From assembly GCF_042648365.1 (NCBI RefSeq), contig NZ_JBHRXI010000004.1, forward strand, positions 496,001 to 560,000: a stretch of 64,000 nt of DNA, read 5' to 3'. Shown here in pieces: positions 43,326 through 53,532 of the stretch (positions are counted from its first letter, which is position 1; each line of letters opens with the position of its first letter). The DNA comes from Lutimaribacter_A marinistellae. GTDB taxonomy: Bacteria > Pseudomonadota > Alphaproteobacteria > Rhodobacterales > Rhodobacteraceae. Under the pieces are notes generated by a model. The model saw only the letters and a list, made by a program, of their open reading frames with translations. It was not told the DNA's origin and ran no database searches. Made by a program: the position numbers and the translations under genes.

Positions 43326-46049
43326 TCAGGTGAGACGCCCGTGACAATGCTTGAACTTCTTGCCGGATCCGCAAGGGCATGGCTCGTTCCGGCCAGGGTT
43401 GCCCCAGGTCGAAGGATCGTTCTCGTCGAACCCGGCAATGGCCTGACCTTGGGCGGGAGCATTGCCGGTGGGCTCGGTCCCTCCTGCGGGCTGTGCCGCG
43501 TCTGTCTGCTGTTGCAGGGCCGCTTGCTGCGCCGCGATCTGTTGCAGCATCTGCTGCTGCTCTTCTTCGGTCAGTGGACGGACGCGGGCAAGCTGCTTGG
43601 TGACCTCTTCGCGCAGCCCGTCGAGCATGCCTTCGAAGAGCTGGAAGCTTTCGTTCTTGTACTCGTTCAACGGGTCGCGCTGGGCGTACCCGCGGAAACC
43701 GACGACCGAGCGAAGGTGTTCCAGCGTCAACAGGTGTTCACGCCACTTGGTATCAATGGTCTGGAGCAGCACCTGTTTCTCGATGTTGCGCATCGTGTCG
43801 GCACCAAACGCCTCGGCCTTTTTCTCCATCATCTCGTCGCTGGCCTTGGCAAGCCGTTCACGGATGTCCTCGTCGTCTACGCCCTCTTCCGCAGCCCATT
43901 CCATGACGGGCTCGTCGATGCCGAGCTTGTCGATCACTTCGGCGTAAAGGCCTTCGGTATTCCATTGGTCGGCATAGGACTTGGCCGGCATGTGGTGATC
44001 GACAAGATCGTCGATGACCTGATGCCGCATGTCACCGACAATTTCAGACAGGTCCTCGGTCGACATGATTTCACGGCGCTGAGAGAAGATCACCTTGCGC
44101 TGATCGTTCATGACGTCGTCGAACTTCAGGATGTTCTTGCGCATGTCGAAGTTGCGGCCTTCGACCTTTGCCTGTGCGCGTTCGAGCGACTTGTTCACCC
44201 AGGGGTGGATGATCGCCTCGCCTTCTTGCATGCCAAGGGTTTTGAGCACCTTGTCGAGACGGTCGGAACCGAAAATACGCATCAGGTCATCTTCGAGACT
44301 GAGATAGAAGACCGTGCGCCCCGGGTCGCCCTGTCGGCCAGAACGACCGCGTAGCTGGTTGTCGATCCGGCGGCTTTCATGGCGTTCGGATGCCATGACA
44401 TACAAGCCACCGGCGTCGATCACCTTTTGCTTTTCCTCGGCGTGGCGCGCCTCTTCCGCGGCGCGCAAATCGGCCGGGTCCGCGTCGGGGTTTTTCTCGA
44501 GGCTGTCCATCACGCGCATGTCGACATTGCCGCCCAGCTGGATATCGGTGCCGCGTCCGGCCATGTTCGTCGCGATGGTCACGGCACCAAGCCGACCGGC
44601 CTCGGCCACGATCTGTGCTTCCTGTTCGTGGTGGCGGGCGTTCAGCACGTTGTGCTTGATCCCTTCATTGCCCAGCATCTGGCTGAGCATTTCCGATTTC
44701 TCGATCGAGGTAGTACCGACAAGAACAGGCTGGCCCTTTTCGTGCGCCTTGCGGATCTCGTTGATCATCGCCTGATACTTTTCGTTGGCCGTGCGATAGA
44801 CCTGATCGTCTTCGTCAACGCGAGCGATGGGGCGGTTGGTGGGCACTTCCACGACGCCAAGTCCGTAGATTTCGGCGAATTCCTCGGCCTCGGTCGACGC
44901 GGTGCCGGTCATACCGGCGAGTTTATCGTAAAGGCGAAAGTAATTCTGGAAAGTCACGCTGGCCAAGGTCACGTTTTCGGGCTGGATCTTGACGTTTTCC
45001 TTGGCCTCGATCGCCTGATGAAGGCCATCGGACAGGCGGCGGCCCGGCATCATACGGCCGGTGAACTCGTCGATCAGCACCACTTCGCCGTCGCGAACGA
45101 TGTAGTCCTTGTCTTTCTGGAAAAGCTTGTGCGCGCGCAGACCCTGGTTGACGTGGTGGACAACCGTGGTGCTTTCCGGGTCATAGAGCGTGTGCCCCTC
45201 CGGCAGCAGGCCGCGAATGCGTAATTGCTCTTCGAGAAACTCGTTGCCATCGTCGGTGAAGGTCACGTTGCGTGATTTCTCGTCGAGCGTGTAATGGTCG
45301 TCGGAGAGCGACGGGATGACCGCGTCGATGCTGACATAGAGTTCCGAACGGTCCTGCGCAGGACCGGAGATGATGAGCGGGGTTCTTGCTTCGTCGATGA
45401 GGATCGAGTCGACCTCGTCAACGATCGCGAAATTGTGCTGCTTCTGGTAAACTTGGCTAAGTTCAGACTTCATGTTGTCGCGCAGATAGTCGAAACCCAA
45501 CTCGTTGTTGGTCGCGTAGGTGATGTCGCTTTCATAAGCGGCCATCTTCTCGGCGTCGGGCTGACCGGAGTAAATCACCCCGGTGGTCATGCCGAGCTGT
45601 GCGAAAACCTTGCCCATCCATTCCGAGTCGCGCTTGGCAAGGTACTCGTTCACCGTGACGACGTGAACGCCCTTGCCCGTCAACGCATTCAGATAGGCCG
45701 GTAGGGTAGCGACCAGGGTTTTGCCCTCGCCCGTCTTCATTTCCGAGATATTGCCCTGATGGAGAAAGATCCCGCCCATCAGCTGAACGTCGAAGGCTCG
45801 CAGGCCCAGGGCGCGCCGGGCGCCTTCGCGGACATTCGCGAAAGCCTCCGGCAGTAGATCGTCAAGGCTCTCGCCGCCATTGGCACGCTTGCGCAACTCT
45901 TCGGTCTTGGCCTTCAAGTCCTCGTCAGAGAGCTTTTCGAACTCCGCTTCCAGCGCGTTGATCTTGTCGATCAGCGGGCGGGTCGCCTTGATCTTGCGGT
46001 CGTTCGGCGTACCGAAAACCTTTTTGGCAAGCGTTCCCAATCCCAGCAT
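43326..46049 (-). CDS. secA: Preprotein translocase ATPase SecA
   Basis: A 907-residue motor that pushes unfolded precursor proteins through SecYEG. Landmarks: MKTGEGKT (Walker A), IVDEVDSILIDEARTPLIISG (DEAD box and neighbour), NMAGRGTDIQLGG, and the C-terminal zinc/SecB-binding motif CPCGSGKKFKHCHG. The ATG at 46049 follows GGAGTGA; an upstream frame adds 32 residues that are not SecA-like. It is divergent from a parvulin gene. Confidence 0.98.
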   Translation of the reverse strand: MLGLGTLAKKVFGTPNDRKIKATRPLIDKINALEAEFEKLSDEDLKAKTEELRKRANGGESLDDLLPEAFANVREGARRALGLRAFDVQLMGGIFLHQGNISEMKTGEGKTLVATLPAYLNALTGKGVHVVTVNEYLAKRDSEWMGKVFAQLGMTTGVIYSGQPDAEKMAAYESDITYATNNELGFDYLRDNMKSELSQVYQKQHNFAIVDEVDSILIDEARTPLIISGPAQDRSELYVSIDAVIPSLSDDHYTLDEKSRNVTFTDDGNEFLEEQLRIRGLLPEGHTLYDPESTTVVHHVNQGLRAHKLFQKDKDYIVRDGEVVLIDEFTGRMMPGRRLSDGLHQAIEAKENVKIQPENVTLASVTFQNYFRLYDKLAGMTGTASTEAEEFAEIYGLGVVEVPTNRPIARVDEDDQVYRTANEKYQAMINEIRKAHEKGQPVLVGTTSIEKSEMLSQMLGNEGIKHNVLNARHHEQEAQIVAEAGRLGAVTIATNMAGRGTDIQLGGNVDMRVMDSLEKNPDADPADLRAAEEARHAEEKQKVIDAGGLYVMASERHESRRIDNQLRGRSGRQGDPGRTVFYLSLEDDLMRIFGSDRLDKVLKTLGMQEGEAIIHPWVNKSLERAQAKVEGRNFDMRKNILKFDDVMNDQRKVIFSQRREIMSTEDLSEIVGDMRHQVIDDLVDHHMPAKSYADQWNTEGLYAEVIDKLGIDEPVMEWAAEEGVDDEDIRERLAKASDEMMEKKAEAFGADTMRNIEKQVLLQTIDTKWREHLLTLEHLRSVVGFRGYAQRDPLNEYKNESFQLFEGMLDGLREEVTKQLARVRPLTEEEQQQMLQQIAAQQAALQQQTDAAQPAGGTEPTGNAPAQGQAIAGFDENDPSTWGNPGRNEPCPCGSGKKFKHCHGRLT

Positions 46050-46223
46050 GTTCACTCCAACGGATCTCGATATGTCGTGGTTGCGACAGGCTTGCCCGCC
46101 TCGTGCGCAACCCATAGATACGGGGGTGAAGGCGGCCCTGTCCAAGGCTTCAAGGCGATGTAAGCGGCAGGTCGTGGAGTGTCAACGCCGCGCCCCGTCG
46201 CGGCCTGCCAATAGGAAGAATCA

Positions 46224-47075
46224 ATGCCGAAACGCCTCACTTTTCTGGCATCGCTGAGCCTTGTTGCCGCGATGTCGATACCCTTGTCTGCCGAGACCAC
46301 ACCGGATGCCGGCACGGTCCTGGCGCGGGTCAATGGTGAAGAGATCACCCTTGGCCACGTCATCGTTGCCAAATCGGTTCTGCCGGCCCAGTACCAGCAA
46401 CTGCCAGACGAGGTTTTGTTCGACGCCATTCTCGACCAGCTGATCCAGCAAACCTTGCTGGGACAGGAGCGCGGTGACCAGGTTCCGCAGCGGATCGAGC
46501 TTGCGCTACAAAACGAGCGCCGTTCGCTTCTGGCGGCAGAGACGTTGCAAGAGATCATGCGCACGGTAACGACCGAAGAGGCGCTGCAGCAGGCCTATGA
46601 TGCGAAATACGCCGACGGGTTTGGCGGGGACGAGTTCAATGCCTCGCACATCCTTCTCAATTCCGAGGAAGAGGCAAAGGCAGTCAAGGAACTTTTGGAC
46701 AGCGGCGCAGATTTCGCGGCGACCGCCAAGGAAAAGTCGACAGGACCCTCGGGTCCGAATGGCGGGTCACTTGGATGGTTCGGCAAAGGCGCGATGGTAC
46801 CCGAGTTCGAGGCTGCGGTGATTGGCCTGGAACCGGGCGAAGTGTCGGAACCGGTGCAGACGCAGTTCGGCTGGCACATCGTCAAGCTGACCGAGAAGCG
46901 CAAGGCAGAGGCACCCGCGCTGGAAGAGGTTCGTGGCGAGCTGTCCAACGAGATCCAGCAGCAGGCCGTCGAGGATCGCGTGGCGGAATTGACGAAGTCG
47001 GGTGAGGTCGAGAAGCTGGAAGTCGAAGGCGTGTCGCCGAATATGCTCAGCCAACCCGAGCTTCTGCAGGAGTAA
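46224..47075 (+). CDS. Periplasmic parvulin-type peptidyl-prolyl isomerase
   Basis: A 283-residue exported chaperone. Signal peptide 1-22 (LSLVAAMSIPLSA), a SurA/PrsA-like N-terminal helical domain, then a parvulin domain around 135-230: ASHILLNSEEEAKAV, GSLGWFGKGAMVPEFE and TQFGWHIVKL. It assists outer-membrane protein folding. It is divergent from secA, and the 174-bp gap should hold both promoters. The argJ gene starts 6 bases after its stop. Confidence 0.9.
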   Translation: MPKRLTFLASLSLVAAMSIPLSAETTPDAGTVLARVNGEEITLGHVIVAKSVLPAQYQQLPDEVLFDAILDQLIQQTLLGQERGDQVPQRIELALQNERRSLLAAETLQEIMRTVTTEEALQQAYDAKYADGFGGDEFNASHILLNSEEEAKAVKELLDSGADFAATAKEKSTGPSGPNGGSLGWFGKGAMVPEFEAAVIGLEPGEVSEPVQTQFGWHIVKLTEKRKAEAPALEEVRGELSNEIQQQAVEDRVAELTKSGEVEKLEVEGVSPNMLSQPELLQE

Positions 47076-47081
47076 GCCAAC

Positions 47082-48308
47082 GTGGCCAAAATCACCAAGG
47101 TCTCGCCGCTCGCGCCCGAGAGATTTCCCGATCTTCCCCCGATTGAAGGTGTACAGTTTGCGACGGCTGAAGCAGGCGTGCGCTACGCCGGTCGGACCGA
47201 TGTTATGTTGGCCGTGCTTGATCCTGGCACGGCGGTGGCGGGTGTTTTCACCCGCTCGACCACGCGGGCCGCGCCGGTTCTGGACTGTCAGCGCAAGATT
47301 GGGGGCGCGTCGGTAGGGCCTGCGGCGATCCTTGTGAACTCCGGTAACGCTAATGCCTTTACCGGCAAACACGGGGAGCGTTCGGTCTCCGAGGTGACGT
47401 CGTCAGTGGCCAAGGTAACGGGGGTGTCCGAAGACCGGGTTTTCACTTCTTCGACCGGGGTAATCGGCGAGCCGCTGCCGCATGATCGGATCGTGGCAAA
47501 GCTTGCTGACTTGACCTCGGAGCTTTCGCCAGATCGTTTCGAGGCTGCCGCGCGTGCCATCATGACGACCGACACCTTTCCCAAGGGCGCAACGGCGCGT
47601 GTCGAAATCGACGGCAAGCCGGTTACGATCTCGGGTATTGCCAAGGGGTCGGGGATGATCGCACCCGACATGGCAACCATGCTGGTCTACATATTCACCG
47701 ACGCGGTGGTCGAGCAGTCGGTTTTGCAGGACACGCTGTCCCGGCTCACCGATCGGACGTTCAACTGCATCACGGTGGATAGCGACACATCGACCTCTGA
47801 TGCGTTGTTGCTCTGTGCGACGGGCGCATCGGGTGTGGACGCCACCAAAAATGCGGCGTTCGAATCGGCACTGGAACGGGTCATGCTCGATCTCGCGCAT
47901 CAAGTTGTGCGCGATGGGGAAGGCGCGACCAAGTTTGTCGAAATTCGGGTCACGGGTGGCGTGACCGATGCCGATGCCAAGACGCACGGCCTTGCCATTG
48001 CGAACTCGCCGCTCGTCAAGACGGCTATCGCGGGCGAAGATCCCAACTGGGGGCGCGTGGTGATGGCCATCGGGAAATCGGGCGCTGCGGCGGATCGCGA
48101 CCTGTTGAACATTCGCTTCGGTGATATCCTCGTGGCGGAAAATGGTTGGGTCAGCAGCGATTACCGCGAAGAAGACGCGGCCGCTTACATGAAAGGTCAG
48201 AACCTCTCGATCTCGGTCGATCTGGGACTTGGAAACGGGAGCGCGACCGTATGGACTTGCGACCTGACGCACGGCTACATCGAAATCAACGCGGATTACC
48301 GGTCGTGA
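47082..48308 (+). CDS. argJ: Bifunctional ornithine acetyltransferase / N-acetylglutamate synthase
   Basis: A 408-residue Ntn-type enzyme that transfers acetyl from N-acetylornithine to glutamate, and can also make N-acetylglutamate from acetyl-CoA. The self-cleavage site is Ala198-Thr199 in APDMATMLVYIF; Thr199 becomes the nucleophile of the beta chain. KGSGMIAPDM and the EDPNWGRVVMAIGKSGA block are intact. It begins with GTG after GCAGGAG. Its stop overlaps mutT. Confidence 0.96.
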   Translation: MAKITKVSPLAPERFPDLPPIEGVQFATAEAGVRYAGRTDVMLAVLDPGTAVAGVFTRSTTRAAPVLDCQRKIGGASVGPAAILVNSGNANAFTGKHGERSVSEVTSSVAKVTGVSEDRVFTSSTGVIGEPLPHDRIVAKLADLTSELSPDRFEAAARAIMTTDTFPKGATARVEIDGKPVTISGIAKGSGMIAPDMATMLVYIFTDAVVEQSVLQDTLSRLTDRTFNCITVDSDTSTSDALLLCATGASGVDATKNAAFESALERVMLDLAHQVVRDGEGATKFVEIRVTGGVTDADAKTHGLAIANSPLVKTAIAGEDPNWGRVVMAIGKSGAAADRDLLNIRFGDILVAENGWVSSDYREEDAAAYMKGQNLSISVDLGLGNGSATVWTCDLTHGYIEINADYRS

Positions 48309-48703
48309 AGGTTGTTCTGGTATCCGCCGTTGCCCTGATCGATGTCGATGGCAGGGTGTTGCTGGCACAGCGCCCCGAAGGCAAGTCCATGGCCGGCCTG
48401 TGGGAATTTCCTGGCGGCAAGGTGGAGCCAGGCGAAACGCCCGAAACCGCGTTGGTGAGGGAGCTGCACGAAGAACTTGGCATAGACACATGGGAATCCT
48501 GCCTCGCACCATTGACCTTTGCCAGCCACAGCTATGACGATTTCCATTTGCTGATGCCGCTTTTCGCCTGCCGGAAATGGAACGGTATTCCCCAGTCGCG
48601 GGAAGGTCAGGCGCTGAAATGGGCGCGGGCGAATGAGTTGCGTGAATATCCGATGCCTCCGGCGGATATTCCGCTGATCCCGATACTCAGGGACTGGTTG
48701 TAA
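48305..48703 (+). CDS. mutT: 8-oxo-dGTP diphosphatase MutT
   Basis: A 132-residue Nudix enzyme that removes oxidised dGTP from the pool and prevents A-to-C transversions. The Nudix box is GGKVEPGE...RELHEELGI near residues 38-60, preceded by LLAQRPEGKSMAGLWEFPG, typical of MutT. GTG at 48305 overlaps the argJ stop. It ends just before a bidirectional terminator shared with infB. Confidence 0.92.
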   Translation: MKVVLVSAVALIDVDGRVLLAQRPEGKSMAGLWEFPGGKVEPGETPETALVRELHEELGIDTWESCLAPLTFASHSYDDFHLLMPLFACRKWNGIPQSREGQALKWARANELREYPMPPADIPLIPILRDWL

Positions 48704-48707
48704 CAAG

Positions 48708-48734
48708 AAGGGCCCGCGCGAGCGGGCCCTTTTT
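48708..48734. terminator. Bidirectional terminator between mutT and infB
   Basis: AGGGCCCGC-GCGA-GCGGGCCCT hairpin (9 bp, GCGA tetraloop) with AA before and five T after. It lies 6 bases beyond the mutT stop and about 20 before the infB stop on the other strand, so it serves mutT strongly; the minus strand ends in CTTCTTG. Confidence 0.85.
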
Positions 48735-48753
48735 CTTTGTCCTCGTCGACCGA

Positions 48754-51252
48754 TCAGTCGAGCGTACGGGTGACTTCCTGGCGCTCGAAGATCTCGATGA
48801 CATCGCCGGGGCGAATGTCGTCGTAGTTCTCGAAAGCCATACCGCATTCCTGACCGGACTGGACCTCTGATACTTCGTCCTTGAAGCGCTTGAGCGTTTT
48901 AAGCGTCCCTTCGTGGATCACCACGTTATCGCGCAGCAAACGCACACCTGCGGAGCGGCGGGCAATCCCCTCGGTCACAAGACAGCCGGCAACCTTGCCA
49001 ACGCCGGACACCTTGAAGACCTCTTTGATTTCGGCATAACCGATGAAGTTTTCACGGATCTCGGCGCTCAGAAGTCCAGAGGCCGCCTGTTTCACGTCAT
49101 CGACCAAGTCGTAGATCACCGAGTAGTACCGGATCTCGACACCCTTCTGGTTTGCCACGTTGCGCGCGGTTGCATTGGCACGCACATTGAAGCCCATAAC
49201 CGGTGCACCCGACGCCTCGGCCAGGCCGATATCGGTTTCGGTGATCGCACCGACGCCCGAATGCAGAACACGGACGCGGACCTCGTCGTTGCCGATCTTT
49301 TCCATCGCCTGAACGATCGCCTCGGCCGAACCCTGCACGTCCGCCTTGACGAGAATGGGCAGCTCGGCCACGTTTTCGTCTTCCTTGGCTTTCTGCATCA
49401 GCTGCTCAAGGGTGGTTGCGGCACCGGCGGCGGCGCGTTTGTCCTTGGCAACCTGCGCACGGTACTCGGCAATCTCGCGGGCCTGAGCCTCTGTTTCGGT
49501 CACGTTCAGAACGTCACCAGCCTCGGGAGTGCCGTTGAGGCCCAGAACCTCGACAGGAACCGACGGGCCAGCTTCTTTCACGCGGTCACCCTTATCGTTG
49601 ATCAGCGCGCGGACCTTACCGTATTGCTCACCCACGACGAAAATATCGCCCTGACGAAGGGTACCTTTCTGGATCAGAACGGTTGCGACCGGGCCTCGGC
49701 CCACGTCCAGTTGCGCCTCGATCACGGCCCCTTGGGCGGCGCGGTCGGGGTTGGCCTTGAGTTCGAGGATCTCGGCCTGAAGGGCAATCGCCTCGAGCAG
49801 ATCATCAAGACCCTGCCCGGTGATGGCCGACACTTCGACGTCCTGCACGTCGCCGGACATCTTTTCGACGATCACTTCATGCTGAAGCAGGTCAGTACGC
49901 ACCTTGTCCGGGTTGGCTTCGGGTTTGTCGACCTTGTTGATCGCCACGATCATCGGGACGTTTGCCGCCTTCGCGTGGTTGATCGCTTCGATCGTCTGCG
50001 GCATCACGGCGTCATCCGCCGCGACCACGAGAACCACGATATCGGTGACTTGTGCACCGCGCGACCGCATCGAGGTGAACGCCGCGTGACCGGGCGTATC
50101 GAGGAAGCTCAACACCGCACCGCTGTCGGTTTTCACCTGATAGGCGCCAATATGCTGCGTGATACCGCCAGCCTCGCCTGCCACGACCTTTGCGTCACGG
50201 ATGGCGTCCAGCAGCGAGGTCTTGCCGTGATCGACATGCCCCATGATGGTGATGACCGGCGGACGCGGCTGAAGGTCGTCTTCCTTGTCATCGATATCTG
50301 CAATCACGTCTTCGACGTCGGCATCCGACACACGAACCACGCGGTGACCGAATTCCTCGATGATCAGTTCGGCGGTATCGGCATCGATGGTCTGGTTCTG
50401 TGTGACCATCATGCCCATTTTCATGAGCGCCTTGACCACATCTGCCGAACGCTCGGCCATGCGGTTCGCCAGTTCGCCAACAGTGATCGCTTCGGGCAAC
50501 TGTACGTCACGAATGACCTTTTCCCGTTCGACCGGTCCGCCCATGGCTTTCTGCCGGGCGCGCTCCTGCTTGCGCTTCATCGACGCGATGGAGCGTTGAC
50601 GCCCGCCTTCGCCCGAAAGTGCTTGGTTCAGGGTCAGTTTGCCGGAGCGGCGATTGTCGTCGCGACCTTTGCCGCGGTTCTGGCGCTGGTCCCGGTCGCG
50701 ATCAGGCGTCGCGGGACGCTTGGTCGTATCTGCGGCGGGCTTGGCTGCGCCAGGCTTGTCGGTACGCGGCGCGGGCGCTTCCTTGGCGGATTTCGCTTCG
50801 GCTTCGGCGCGCTTGGCCGCTTCTTCGGCTTCGCGGCGCTGACGTTCTTCGTCCTCGGCCTTTTGCCGCGCTCTTTCTTCAGCTTCGCGCTGCTCACGCT
50901 CTTTCTGTTCTTTCTCCGCGCGCAGACGCTCACGCTCTTCGGCGCGGGCCTTTTCCTCGGCCTCACGCTGCGCGGCTTCTTCGGCTTCGCGTGCCTTTGC
51001 TGCCTGCAGCGCCTTCAGCCGGCGCGCCATTTCCGCATCGGAAATCCCAGCAGGGCGACGCGAGGGGTCTGTTGCGGGCGAGGCACCACCCGACGCGGAT
51101 TTACCCGCGCCCGGCTTGGGGACAACCACACGCTTGCGTTTGGTCTCCACCACGACATTTTTGGTCCGTCCGTGGCTGAAACTCTGTTTCACGTTCCCCG
51201 AACGGGACCCCCCACGCAGACCCAATGTCTTTTTGCCGTCACTATCGCTCAT
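48754..51252 (-). CDS. infB: Translation initiation factor IF-2
   Basis: An 832-residue GTPase that brings initiator tRNA to the 30S subunit. The N-terminal region carries a long Glu/Arg/Ala-rich coiled-coil stretch (about 85-175), then an IF2 N domain (AITVGELANRMAERSADVVKALMKMG), the G domain beginning GHVDHGKTSLLDAI (Walker A), DTPGHAAF and NKVD, and beta-barrel domains to the end. Antisense reading shows a long open frame caused by codon bias. It is the last gene of the rimP-nusA-ylxR-infB operon. Confidence 0.98.
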   Translation of the reverse strand: MSDSDGKKTLGLRGGSRSGNVKQSFSHGRTKNVVVETKRKRVVVPKPGAGKSASGGASPATDPSRRPAGISDAEMARRLKALQAAKAREAEEAAQREAEEKARAEERERLRAEKEQKEREQREAEERARQKAEDEERQRREAEEAAKRAEAEAKSAKEAPAPRTDKPGAAKPAADTTKRPATPDRDRDQRQNRGKGRDDNRRSGKLTLNQALSGEGGRQRSIASMKRKQERARQKAMGGPVEREKVIRDVQLPEAITVGELANRMAERSADVVKALMKMGMMVTQNQTIDADTAELIIEEFGHRVVRVSDADVEDVIADIDDKEDDLQPRPPVITIMGHVDHGKTSLLDAIRDAKVVAGEAGGITQHIGAYQVKTDSGAVLSFLDTPGHAAFTSMRSRGAQVTDIVVLVVAADDAVMPQTIEAINHAKAANVPMIVAINKVDKPEANPDKVRTDLLQHEVIVEKMSGDVQDVEVSAITGQGLDDLLEAIALQAEILELKANPDRAAQGAVIEAQLDVGRGPVATVLIQKGTLRQGDIFVVGEQYGKVRALINDKGDRVKEAGPSVPVEVLGLNGTPEAGDVLNVTETEAQAREIAEYRAQVAKDKRAAAGAATTLEQLMQKAKEDENVAELPILVKADVQGSAEAIVQAMEKIGNDEVRVRVLHSGVGAITETDIGLAEASGAPVMGFNVRANATARNVANQKGVEIRYYSVIYDLVDDVKQAASGLLSAEIRENFIGYAEIKEVFKVSGVGKVAGCLVTEGIARRSAGVRLLRDNVVIHEGTLKTLKRFKDEVSEVQSGQECGMAFENYDDIRPGDVIEIFERQEVTRTLD

Positions 51253-51260
51253 AAAGCTTC

Positions 51261-51884
51261 TTACCCTTCCGTGCGGCCCTTGCCGCCGTCATCCGTTTTG
51301 CGCATGCCACGAAGGCGTTGCGCTTCCTCTACAACACGTTTGGCGAGTCCACCAGAGGCCAGCGCCGCATGTATCACCGATTGGCGGCCAAAGGCCATGC
51401 CCAATTCGTCCGCAGTGAGCCAGCCGATGTATTTGCCGAAATGCGGCGTGCTCAGTTTCGACTTGCCGCGACCTGATCCGTCGCTTGCTTGGATCAGAAC
51501 CTCGGCCTCTTCCTTGTCGAGCCAGGTCTTGACCTTTTCATAGCCAGCGACCGCGTCGCCAGATTTACGCGCCATGCTGATCAGATCGACCACGCGGCGC
51601 GCCAGTTGCCGCTCGACCTCATCGACCAGGTCATCGGGCACTGTTACCTGTGTCTTGAGGCCCCGGGCAAAGAGTTTCTTCTTTGCCGCGCGTTCAAGGG
51701 CGGCCCGGTCGGCCGAGACATAAACGCCCCGACCCGGCAGCTTTTCCATCACATCCGGAAACACCGTGCCATCCGGACCTGCGACGAAGCGGATCAGCCC
51801 GTGTTTGGGCTGAACCTCGCCAGTGGCGACGCATTTGCGCTCGGCACCTTCCGAGTGCTCTTTCCGTATGCCGCCGCGACCCAT
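51261..51884 (-). CDS. YlxR-type RNA-binding protein fused to an L7Ae-like domain
   Basis: A 207-residue protein. Residues 13-85 match YlxR (DUF448): ERKCVATGEVQPKHGLIRFV and GRGVYVSAD. The rest, about 95-185 (VVDLISMARKSGDAVAGYEKV...), resembles the L7Ae ribosomal fold; proteins of this composite type are known in alphaproteobacteria. Its place between nusA and infB is the usual one; YlxR family members act in RNA metabolism. The gap to nusA is 22 bp, and to infB 8 bp. Confidence 0.88.
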   Translation of the reverse strand: MGRGGIRKEHSEGAERKCVATGEVQPKHGLIRFVAGPDGTVFPDVMEKLPGRGVYVSADRAALERAAKKKLFARGLKTQVTVPDDLVDEVERQLARRVVDLISMARKSGDAVAGYEKVKTWLDKEEAEVLIQASDGSGRGKSKLSTPHFGKYIGWLTADELGMAFGRQSVIHAALASGGLAKRVVEEAQRLRGMRKTDDGGKGRTEG

Positions 51885-51906
51885 TCGAGACCTCCGGAGC
51901 CCAGAA

Positions 51907-53532
51907 TCAGGCTCCGGCCTCCTCTTCGGAGTCGTCGGTGTCGGCGTCTTCCTCTTCGGCCTCTACTTCGAGCTCTGCGGGATCAACCCAGCCAAGCAAA
52001 ACACGGGCTGTCATTACCATGTCCTGTGCTTCCTCGAGAGAGAGGTCGAAGGGTTCGAGGATACCGTCATCCTTGACCCGCTGACCGTCGACCGTCGTCC
52101 AGCCACCGGCCAGTTCCCAATCGGCGCAGGTCGCGAAATCCTCAAGGGTCTTTACGCCATCCTTCGCCAACGCTTCCACCATTTGGGGTGTCAGGCCATC
52201 GAATTCAATAAGGCTGTCTTCTGCACCCAGTTCGCGGGCGTTCTCAAGGGCCTGCCGGGCCTGCGCCTCGAGGTGGTCGCGGGCGCGCGCCTGCAATTCC
52301 TCGGCGGTGCCTTCGTCGACGCCGTCAATGACCAGCAGCTCGTCGAGTTCGACATAAGCCACCTCTTCGAGGTTGGTGAACCCTTCGGAGACGAGAAGCT
52401 GGGCGAAGAATTCATCAAGATCCAGCGTCTCCATGAAGAGCTGGGTACGTGCCTCGAATTCCTTTTGCCGACGGGCCGATTCCTCGGCCTCGGTCATGAT
52501 GTCGATGTCCAGATTCGTAAGCTGTGACGCAAGGCGGACGTTTTGACCCCGGCGGCCGATAGCCAGCGAAAGCTGTTCCTCGGGAACGACGACTTCGATC
52601 TTGCCGGCTTCTTCGTCGAGAACGACCTTGGATACCTCTGCCGGCTGCAATGCGTTCACAAGGAAGGTCGGTTGGTCCTCGTTCCATGGAATGATGTCAA
52701 TCTTTTCGCCCTGAAGTTCGTTCACGACGGCCTGCACACGGCTGCCGCGCATACCCACACAGGCGCCGACGGGGTCGATGCTGCTGTCGTAGGAGATAAC
52801 GGCGATCTTGGCGCGGCTGCCCGGATCACGGGCGACGGCCTTGATCTCGATGATGCCGTCGTAGATCTCGGGCACTTCCATCTTGAAGAGCGCAGCCATG
52901 AATTCGGGCGCCGTACGGCTGAGGAAGATCTGCGGCCCACGCGGCTCTCGGCGCACGTCCTTGACGAAGCAGCGAACACGATCGCCAGGGCGATAGCTTT
53001 CGCGGCCGATTTTTTCGTTGCGGCGCAGGATCGCCTCTCCGGTTCCGACATCTACGATGACGTTGCCATATTCCTCGCGCTTGACCTGACCGTTGATGAT
53101 GGTGCCGACGCGGTCCTTGAATTCTTCGTACTGGCGGTCGCGCTCTGCTTCGCGGACCTTCTGAAGGATCACCTGCTTGGCCGATTGCGCGGCAATGCGG
53201 CCCATCTCGACCGGCGGCACCTCTTCGGTGAAGACATCGCCGACCTTGGGGTCTTCCATGTACTGGCGGGCCTGCTCGACCGTCATCTCGGCCTGGTAGT
53301 TCTCCAGCTCTTCATCCTCGACGACGGTACGCACGCGGGTGAAGGTGGCGCGACCGGTCTTGCGGTCGATGGACACGCGGATGTCCATTTCCGAGCCGTA
53401 ACGGCTCTTGGCGGCGCGCGCGAGGCTCTCTTCCATCGCTTCGACGACCAGACCGGGGTCGATCATCTTTTCGCGGGCCACGGCCTCGGCCGTTTGCAAG
53501 AGCTCCAACTGGTTTGCGGAGGTAATTGCCAT
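51907..53532 (-). CDS. nusA: Transcription termination/antitermination factor NusA
   Basis: A 541-residue protein that binds RNA polymerase and nascent RNA. The N-terminal domain is at 1-130, the S1 domain near 135-200 (GDRVRCFVKDV), KH1 and KH2 near 230-345 (VGACVGMRGSRVQAVVNELQGEKIDII and LAIGRRGQNVRLA), and helix-hairpin-helix repeats follow. It ends in a highly acidic tail rich in Glu, Asp and Ala. The start overlaps the rimP stop by one base. Confidence 0.97.
   Translation of the reverse strand: MAITSANQLELLQTAEAVAREKMIDPGLVVEAMEESLARAAKSRYGSEMDIRVSIDRKTGRATFTRVRTVVEDEELENYQAEMTVEQARQYMEDPKVGDVFTEEVPPVEMGRIAAQSAKQVILQKVREAERDRQYEEFKDRVGTIINGQVKREEYGNVIVDVGTGEAILRRNEKIGRESYRPGDRVRCFVKDVRREPRGPQIFLSRTAPEFMAALFKMEVPEIYDGIIEIKAVARDPGSRAKIAVISYDSSIDPVGACVGMRGSRVQAVVNELQGEKIDIIPWNEDQPTFLVNALQPAEVSKVVLDEEAGKIEVVVPEEQLSLAIGRRGQNVRLASQLTNLDIDIMTEAEESARRQKEFEARTQLFMETLDLDEFFAQLLVSEGFTNLEEVAYVELDELLVIDGVDEGTAEELQARARDHLEAQARQALENARELGAEDSLIEFDGLTPQMVEALAKDGVKTLEDFATCADWELAGGWTTVDGQRVKDDGILEPFDLSLEEAQDMVMTARVLLGWVDPAELEVEAEEEDADTDDSEEEAGA

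Noticed and set aside
50820..51000. Repetitive Glu/Arg/Ala codon tract
   Set aside because: It is the charged coiled-coil of IF-2 and not a DNA repeat of its own.
48913..51543. Very long open frame antisense to infB
   Set aside because: Same cause: the true infB protein is on the other strand with all IF-2 motifs.
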